The notes beneath the pieces were generated by a model that was not told the DNA's origin, did no database searches, and saw only the letters and a program-made list of their open reading frames with translations. A stretch of 64,000 nt of DNA from Sphingobium scionense. GTDB taxonomy: Bacteria > Pseudomonadota > Alphaproteobacteria > Sphingomonadales > Sphingomonadaceae. Location: positions 1-64,000 of the forward strand of contig NZ_JACIEU010000017.1 of NCBI RefSeq assembly GCF_014197035.1. Reading direction: 5' to 3'. Position 1 is the first letter of the stretch. The number at the start of each line of letters is the position of its first letter. Position numbers and translations under genes: made by a program. Of the stretch, positions 61,412-64,000 are shown one piece after another.

Positions 61412-61903
61412 TCATGTCCGCGGAAGCGACGTCTCGCTTGCGGCAGGCGCTGGAGCTGATGCCGGCGCATCCAGCTGGACGGCGATGCGGAGCGGCAGCA
61501 GCATGTCGCGCGGCGGCGCGGCCGCGAGCTGCTGGCCGACGATCAGCGCCTGCATATCGGCATTGGCCTCCGCATGGGTGAAGGCAGGATAGTCGATGCG
61601 TGAGATTTTGCCGTCGCGCTCGATCCAGACCTTGATGACCAGGGGCGCGGTTGCCGCGTCTGGTGCGGGTCGGGTCGCATCGAGATAGGCGCGCAGACCT
61701 GTCACCGGCTCGTTGTGCGCCTCGAGCCAACCGGTGATGGAGGTTGTCGCGAACTCGGCGTAGCGCACCCATTCGACCGGCGCGGCCGAAGGCGCGACAC
61801 TCTGCGCCGCAACAGGCGTGGTCGAGGCGATCCCGGCGCCGACAAGGGCCGCAATCCAGCGTGTGACGCGGGACAAAGGTGAGGATTTGGAGGTAGACCG
61901 CAT
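61412..61903 (-). CDS. TonB C-terminal-like periplasmic protein
   Basis: This is a 163-residue exported protein with a signal/anchor (VTRWIAALVGAGIASTTPVAAQ). Its C-terminal half has ATTSITGWLEAH and APLVIKVWIERDGKISRIDYPAF, the beta strand pattern of the TonB C-terminal domain, then MQALIVGQQLAAAPPRDMLLPLRIAVQL. It lacks the proline-rich linker of a full TonB, so it may be a specialised partner protein. The ATG at 61903 overlaps the preceding stop by one base (TGATG). Confidence 0.6.
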   Translation of the reverse strand: MRSTSKSSPLSRVTRWIAALVGAGIASTTPVAAQSVAPSAAPVEWVRYAEFATTSITGWLEAHNEPVTGLRAYLDATRPAPDAATAPLVIKVWIERDGKISRIDYPAFTHAEANADMQALIVGQQLAAAPPRDMLLPLRIAVQLDAPASAPAPAASETSLPRT

Positions 61904-62112
61904 CAGCGCGCTCCCAGAAACATGAGGCCGACAAGCACTGCGGCTGCGACACTCACCATGCGATAGAAATGAAGCTCGAAAGCGCCGACCGGGCGGCTCC
62001 GCTTGACCGCCCGGACCCGCGCCCGGCGCTTTTGTTCGGCAACGCAATCAGCACGGATCGCCTGGACCCAGCCCGCTAACCCGCGAACGCCGGCGACCGG
62101 ACCCTCAGACAC
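61903..62112 (-). CDS. Small membrane protein
   Basis: This is a 69-residue protein: a basic N-terminal part (WVQAIRADCVAEQKRRARVRAVKRSRPVG) and one C-terminal membrane helix (MVSVAAAVLVGLMFLGAR). The start is GTG at 62112, overlapping the upstream gene by 8 bp. No family is recognised. Its tight coupling to neighbours suggests a role in the same membrane assembly. Confidence 0.6.
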   Translation of the reverse strand: MSEGPVAGVRGLAGWVQAIRADCVAEQKRRARVRAVKRSRPVGAFELHFYRMVSVAAAVLVGLMFLGAR

Positions 62113-62311
62113 CGGCGCCTCCGCCGGCGATGATGCGCGGCCGCCAGTCCCGGCTACCCCGAGGGATGCAGGCGCCGGGGATGGCGTTCATGTAGGAATC
62201 GACCATGGCCTCCGCCTCGCGGTAGAGGATTGCGATCGCGCCAAGGGCCAACAGGCTGGTGATGAGAACCCCCAGCATGAAGGCCGCAAGGGCAATCAGG
62301 ATCGTCCCCAT
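62105..62311 (-). CDS. Small membrane protein
   Basis: This is a 68-residue protein with one N-terminal helix (MGTILIALAAFMLGVLITSLLALGAIAILY) followed by an amphipathic segment and a Pro/Gly-rich tail (PGACIPRGSRDWRPRII). It overlaps the next gene by 8 bp and lies 21 bp after the OmpH-like gene. No family is recognised. Confidence 0.6.
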   Translation of the reverse strand: MGTILIALAAFMLGVLITSLLALGAIAILYREAEAMVDSYMNAIPGACIPRGSRDWRPRIIAGGGAGV

Positions 62312-62332
62312 GGTCGCTTCCCTCTTTCCGGC

Positions 62333-62971
62333 CTATCGCTGCGCTGGCGCCTGGACGGCTGGCTGTTGCTGCGGCAGGCGCTCGCGTTCGAAGCTGATGG
62401 TCTGGATGCGGGCATCCAGCGCGCGCACGACGTCCGCTGTCAGATCGTTGGCGAAATTGCCGCCGAGCGCCGCGCCGCGATCGAACAGCAGGCCGCAATT
62501 CTTGGCTTGATAGACCTGGGCAATGACCGGCTGCGCTTCGGTCGCGATGCGCTCCAGCGCCTTGGCGCGGGTCGCGTCGATCTCACGGCTGGAATGGGCG
62601 GCCTGCGTTTGCAGCGCCTGCCAGTTGCGCGCCAAGGTTTCGCGGCGCTGACGGTTGGCCGCATTGTCGGGCTGACCTTCGAGTGCGCGTGCTTCGGTTT
62701 CCAGAGCCGGGCGCTGCCCGTCGATTTCGGCCTGAGCGGCGCGGGTCAGCTCGGCCAGACGCGCAGACGCGGCCTTGCCGACAGCGGCATTGGCGAAGAT
62801 GGCTTCGCGCGAGAGCAGGCAGACACCGGGCACGACTGGGCCGCCAAGGGGCTGCGCGGCTGGGGCAGCGGCAGGTGCCTGTCCGCCACCGACCGTCTGC
62901 GCCCAGGCAGAGGCGCCTGTGAAGGCGGAAGCGAGAATAAGGGCGGAGAGGAGAAGAGGACGGCTGTTCAT
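62333..62971 (-). CDS. OmpH/Skp-like periplasmic protein
   Basis: This is a 212-residue exported protein with signal MNSRPLLLSALILASAFTGASAWAQ. After a Pro/Ala-rich linker it shows CLLSREAIFANAAVGKAASARLAELT, the start of an OmpH/Skp domain, then a long coiled-coil and LDARIQTISFERERLPQQQ. Skp-like proteins act as chaperones for outer-membrane proteins. Here it is coupled by ATGA overlap to the SapC gene, so it may serve a specific exported protein encoded nearby. Confidence 0.78.
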   Translation of the reverse strand: MNSRPLLLSALILASAFTGASAWAQTVGGGQAPAAAPAAQPLGGPVVPGVCLLSREAIFANAAVGKAASARLAELTRAAQAEIDGQRPALETEARALEGQPDNAANRQRRETLARNWQALQTQAAHSSREIDATRAKALERIATEAQPVIAQVYQAKNCGLLFDRGAALGGNFANDLTADVVRALDARIQTISFERERLPQQQPAVQAPAQR

Positions 62972-63813
62972 GATACGACTTTCCTGGACTTGTTGGACTT
63001 TGCCGGGGCGTCGGCCTCGGCAGTAGCGGGTTCGTTCGAAGCACCTGACGATGACGGTTCCGCGACGAGACGCAGCGCCTGCCGATCGACCAGCGCGCGG
63101 AAGCGGTCGAGCGAGGCCAGGTGATGATGCACGAGCGCAAGCAGGCCTTGCTTGTGCCAGGCAACGACCGTCTCATCATCGAGGCCTGCAAATTTCTGAG
63201 CGTCGACGATCAGGAAGTTATTGAGACCCAGCTTGCGGCCATCGGGCAGGGTCGCATCCGCCCGCCGGTCGACCAGCAGATCCTTTTCCTTCAGCGCATC
63301 CGTGAACAGCTTGGTCAGTTCCGCTTCCCGGCCGAACGCTGTGCAGAACTCCAGCGCCTGCTGCGTCAACGCGGAGGGCTTGCCGTCCTCGAACAGCGCC
63401 GTACCTTCAGTCCCGCCCTGGACGACCCGATCCGAACCGCTGTCGATCGACAGGGCAAAGCCGTCGGGCTCCTCGGTCCTGACGAAGGTGAAGGGATATC
63501 GGCGGACATAAGCGGGGATGTAGCAATCGCTCGCCCAGCGGCCGTCCTCGACGAAGAGATTGGTCGGCTCCAGGCCCAGCACGACGATCGGCTGCGCGGT
63601 GTCGCCGGCGAATAGGACCGGATAGCTACGTGCCGCCGCAACGATTTCGCTCGCCACGATCGGCAGGAATGGCGTTTCGGCCGCGAAGGACACATCGCCG
63701 GCCTTCAGGCGCCAGTCAGCGTGAACGGTCGAATGGAGCGGCTGCAAGGCCTTGTAGAAGAGCGGAAGCATGGGGGCAGCGGTCGAGGCCGCAGCATTGG
63801 CGTTGTCTGCCAT
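62968..63813 (-). CDS. SapC family protein
   Basis: This is a 281-residue protein. Family-like segments are LPLFYKALQPLHSTVHADWRLK, SEIVAAARSYPVLFAG and LNNFLIVDAQKFAGLDDETVVAWHKQGLLALVHHHLASLDRFRALVDRQ near the C-terminus. SapC was named for a surface-array (S-layer) associated protein; homologues occur beside exported surface proteins in alphaproteobacteria. There is no signal peptide. It is the first gene of the small cluster and has a strong hairpin upstream. Confidence 0.85.
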   Translation of the reverse strand: MADNANAAASTAAPMLPLFYKALQPLHSTVHADWRLKAGDVSFAAETPFLPIVASEIVAAARSYPVLFAGDTAQPIVVLGLEPTNLFVEDGRWASDCYIPAYVRRYPFTFVRTEEPDGFALSIDSGSDRVVQGGTEGTALFEDGKPSALTQQALEFCTAFGREAELTKLFTDALKEKDLLVDRRADATLPDGRKLGLNNFLIVDAQKFAGLDDETVVAWHKQGLLALVHHHLASLDRFRALVDRQALRLVAEPSSSGASNEPATAEADAPAKSNKSRKVVS

Positions 63814-63840
63814 GATTAAACAATCTCCGAATGAGGTAGT

Positions 63841-63874
63841 CCGGGACGGCGGCAGTGGACTGCCGCCGTCCCGG
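63841..63874. terminator. Perfect 15-bp hairpin between the edge gene and sapC
   Basis: CCGGGACGGCGGCAG (63841-63855) and its exact complement (63860-63874) flank a 4-base loop. It lies between the stop of the partial upstream gene and sapC. There is no T-tract, so it may attenuate or stabilise the mRNA of a highly expressed upstream gene and let reduced read-through reach sapC. Confidence 0.65.
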
Positions 63875-63911
63875 TGGGAGCGGGCCGACCATTCGGCCCA
63901 AACTGTTCGGC

Positions 63912-64000
63912 TTACTCGCCGAAGCCGAGGAAGCGGACGTTCAGGATCGTCGGGATCTCGGTCCGAACCTGCGGCCGCGCCCGCTCGGCCAGCTCCGCCG
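63912..64000 (-). CDS. 3' end of an unidentified gene upstream of sapC
   Basis: The minus-strand frame enters from the right edge and ends in TAA at 63912-63914. The last 28 residues end VRTEIPTILNVRFLGFGE. I do not recognise the family from this piece. The very strong hairpin following it and the SapC/OmpH/TonB-C partners downstream would fit a highly expressed surface or exported protein. Confidence 0.5.
   Translation of the reverse strand, partial: AELAERARPQVRTEIPTILNVRFLGFGE

Noticed and set aside
1..64000. CRISPR arrays, rRNA genes and replication origins
   Set aside because: I looked for regularly spaced direct repeats, rRNA-like conserved segments and iteron clusters and saw none.

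Overview
The window is high-GC alphaproteobacterial DNA. Several TonB-dependent receptors, a SapC/OmpH-type cluster, MucR and the general codon usage all point to the Sphingomonadaceae (Sphingobium, Novosphingobium or Sphingomonas type). This assignment is inferred from gene content; no rRNA or complete tRNA gene is present. Most genes sit in tight operons with ATGA/GTGA/TGATG stop-start overlaps. LAYOUT: (1) 1-6461: end of a polysaccharide locus. It holds a glycosyltransferase cut short near position 150, a Wzx-type flippase, a UDP-glucuronate 4-epimerase-like enzyme and UDP-glucose dehydrogenase on the minus strand, then a GT4 glycosyltransferase and undecaprenyl-diphosphatase (UppP) on the plus strand. 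Together they could make UDP-uronic acids, assemble and flip an undecaprenyl-linked glycan, and recycle the carrier. (2) 6539-6908: a decayed IS5-family transposase. (3) 7008-14467: a two-component system directly followed by a CzcB-CzcA-DUF3240-CzcC type metal efflux operon. (4) 14640-20054: a cysteine-cluster protein, a DUF7668-like protein, a LysR regulator with a TTG start, and a small set made of a secreted alpha/beta hydrolase, a flavin/PNPOx-fold protein and a DUF1348 protein, ending in a frameshifted esterase remnant. (5) 20404-27635: a ROK repressor divergent from a TonB receptor, a DUF218 protein, an S1/P1-nuclease/phospholipase C-like protein and a converging GPH sugar symporter, which looks like a glycan or nutrient uptake locus. 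(6) 28199-37964: an ABC exporter with two DUF3526 permeases, divergent from a TonB siderophore-type receptor plus an M14 carboxypeptidase; then a ZnuD-like TonB receptor. (7) 38371-43931: the left end of an integrated element. It has a 45-bp 3' fragment of tRNA-Arg(CCG), a P4-type tyrosine integrase, a three-gene ABC-three-component (ABC-3C) conflict system, MucR, and an HU gene whose reading frame is broken at the 5' end. (8) 43973-48622: a MocR regulator divergent from PhzF, DJ-1/PfpI, GFA, DUF1993 and an AAA NTPase. (9) 48684-54941: a siderophore uptake cluster (AraC/PchR-like regulator, TonB receptor, cupin, PepSY protein, FptX-like MFS) and a converging DoxX protein. (10) 54576-61112: an RND multidrug efflux operon whose promoter carries a perfect SoxR box within a 19-bp spacer, divergent from soxR. 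(11) 61162-64000: a minus-strand cluster with SapC, an OmpH/Skp-like protein, two small membrane proteins, a TonB-C-like protein and the 3' end of an unidentified gene. The most noteworthy points are the ABC-3C system at a tRNA integration site, the SoxR-controlled RND promoter, the DUF3526 ABC/TonB/M14 cluster, and several long perfect inverted repeats in intergenic DNA. The intact tRNA-Arg(CCG) expected at the right end of the element was not seen in the window.
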